A DNA stretch of 64,000 nucleotides from assembly GCA_019241525.1 (NCBI GenBank), contig JAFAWY010000101.1, forward strand, positions 86,096-150,095. The letters run 5' to 3'. The position numbers and the translations under genes are program-made. Under the pieces are notes generated by a model that saw only the letters and a program-made list of their open reading frames with translations, was not told the DNA's origin and searched no databases. Shown here piece by piece: positions 63,024 to 64,000 of this stretch (its first letter is position 1; the number at the start of each line of letters is the position of its first letter). The stretch comes from Pseudonocardiales bacterium (lineage in GTDB: Bacteria; Actinomycetota; Actinomycetes; Mycobacteriales; Pseudonocardiaceae).

Positions 63024-63412
63024 CGTTTTCCCATCCGGCTGGCCACCCGTTGTGCCTGATTGCGGAGGATTGCTGTGGCGGATTCTCATTATGGGCGTAG
63101 CCATGAACTCAAAGGGCGGATCTGCTAGGTAGTCCTACCTAGGTTCGATCGCGGGTATTTGCGCTGCCTGTCCAGCCGGCGCCCCGGCACGCTGGTCAGG
63201 TGCTCGGCGGTGGCCAGGCGGGCCGGAGCATCAGGCGCGGATGCGCCGCCGCCACCGCTGGGATCCTGGCTGGATCGCCGGCTACCCAAGGTGGGGCTTG
63301 GGAGGCCGGCGGTCCAGGCGCCCGTGCCCGTGGAAGCGCGACTACCCTGGGGCAAAAGCTGCCATACTCCGGGGCCATCACCCCGCCGGATCTCAAAGGG
63401 AGTGCGACCGGC
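63024..63412. other. Divergent intergenic region before ffh
   Basis: This region separates the FAD oxidoreductase gene (-) from ffh (+). I see no credible gene: short open frames cover it but lack ribosome sites or any recognisable protein. It contains the CTAGGTAG-tc-CTACCTAG palindrome and must hold the promoters of both genes. Confidence 0.4.
63125..63142. promoter_or_regulatory. Perfect palindrome between FAD oxidoreductase and ffh
   Basis: CTAGGTAG and CTACCTAG are exact reverse complements around a 2-nt centre. Symmetry and position suggest an operator for the FAD oxidoreductase gene. It resembles a DtxR/IdeR iron box (TAGGT...ACCTA), but the spacing between half sites is 6 rather than 7 nt. 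Confidence 0.45.
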
Positions 63413-64000
63413 GTGTTCGACACCCTCTCCGATCGGCTCACGTCAGCGTTGTCCGGCCTGCGCGGCAAGGGCAGGCTCTCCGCCGCGGACATCGACGCTA
63501 CCGCTCGTGAGATCCGCATCGCACTGCTTGAGGCCGACGTCGCGTTGCCGGTAGTCCGCCAGTTCATCGGACAGATCAAAGCGCGCGCCAAAGGTGCCGA
63601 GGTCTCCGGTGCGCTCAACCCTGCTCAGCAGGTCATCAAGATTATTAATGACGAGCTCATCGGCATCCTGGGCGGGGCAGCTCGGCGCCTTGAGCTGGCC
63701 AAAGTGCCCCCAACGGTCATCATGCTGGCTGGCCTGCAGGGTTCTGGAAAGACGACGCTGGCCGGTAAGCTCGCGCGCTGGCTGCGCAACCAGGGGCACA
63801 CCCCGCTGCTCGTCGCCGCCGACCTGCAGCGACCCAACGCTGTCACCCAACTGCAGATCGTGGGCGAGCAAGCCGGGGTGCGGGTGTATGCCCCCCATCC
63901 GGGCGCGCAAGCGACCGGTCAGCTGGCAGAGCCGGATAGCGGGGTCGGCGATCCCGTTGACGTCTCACGTCGCGGGGTGGCCGAAGCCCGAGCCCGTCAG
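63413..64000 (+). CDS. ffh: Signal recognition particle protein Ffh (N-terminal part)
   Basis: Ffh binds signal sequences with the 4.5S RNA and docks at FtsY. The 196 codons in the window begin VFDTLSDRLTSALSGLRGKG (GTG start, AAAGGGAG upstream), cover the N domain and the start of the G domain with P-loop LAGLQGSGKTTLAGKLARWL and DLQRPNAVTQL. The frame is open to the end of the window, so the gene continues beyond it, and the C-terminal M domain is not visible. Confidence 0.94.
   Translation, partial: MFDTLSDRLTSALSGLRGKGRLSAADIDATAREIRIALLEADVALPVVRQFIGQIKARAKGAEVSGALNPAQQVIKIINDELIGILGGAARRLELAKVPPTVIMLAGLQGSGKTTLAGKLARWLRNQGHTPLLVAADLQRPNAVTQLQIVGEQAGVRVYAPHPGAQATGQLAEPDSGVGDPVDVSRRGVAEARARQ

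Overview
The window comes from a high-GC actinobacterium (Actinomycetota). Support: GC-rich third positions, many GTG/TTG starts, tightly overlapping operons, an actinobacterial SUF operon, SARP and IclR-type regulators, a CofC/FbiD-type coenzyme F420 gene, a MutT1-like Nudix-phosphatase fusion, a SepIVA/DivIVA-like protein and GlnR-like boxes. From 18.4 kb onward the gene order resembles what I recall of the mycobacterial chromosome (IclR-leuC-leuD-mutT1-ppk-cofC-gpsA-ddl-thiL-ung-recG-pyc-rsmD-coaD, then sepIVA-yceD-rpmF-rnc-mutM-acyP-smc-ftsY-amt-glnK-glnD-ffh), with intervening genes missing. A Mycobacteriales/Pseudonocardiales-type organism fits best; the sequence alone does not fix the genus.

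Layout. 1-3.1 kb: end of an Fe-S assembly operon (Rieske-type ferredoxin tail, sufC, sufS, sufU, sufT). 3.1-6.7 kb: an EAL protein with a C-terminal CBS-like region, a tiny DUF1059 protein and RecQ. 6.8-13.7 kb: the main accessory block, a compact redox operon (FAD oxidoreductase, unrecognised 151-aa protein, DyP-type peroxidase) convergent with an ECF sigma factor and a large SARP-NB-ARC-TPR regulator. 14-18.4 kb: a HAD hydrolase, tRNA-Gln and tRNA-Glu, two DUF1990-like proteins around a small membrane protein, and a secreted orphan. 18.4-36.7 kb: leucine biosynthesis, polyphosphate, F420, phospholipid and cell-wall housekeeping genes, UNG, L28, a FakA-like protein and RecG. 36.7-48 kb: pyruvate carboxylase, RsmD-CoaD, a DivIVA-like coiled coil, L32-RNase III-MutM-acylphosphatase, then a PabAB aminodeoxychorismate synthase broken by one base. 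48-64 kb: SMC, a condensation-fold acyltransferase, an 860-bp gene-poor gap, FtsY with an unusually long Pro/Ala linker, the AmtB-GlnK and GlnD nitrogen genes, a second DivIVA-like protein, a second FAD oxidoreductase and the start of ffh.

Functional links. SufC/S/U/T and the Rieske-like protein belong to Fe-S cluster assembly and supply. AmtB-GlnK-GlnD form the ammonium uptake and PII signalling module; an intrinsic terminator after glnK and GlnR-like boxes before both amtB and glnD suggest two separate transcription units. FtsY and Ffh belong to the signal recognition particle pathway. LeuC/LeuD lie next to a divergent IclR regulator that probably controls them.

Most notable points: the FAD-oxidoreductase/151-aa/DyP operon beside a SARP-ECF pair; the frameshifted pabAB placed between acyP and smc, where restoring one C in a C4 run joins the frames exactly; glnD uncoupled from amtB-glnK; the missing HU gene after leuD; and several perfect palindromes or hairpins with no assigned function (3069-3130, 4357-4379, 45873-45890, 63125-63142). 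No insertion sequence, prophage or CRISPR array was seen.
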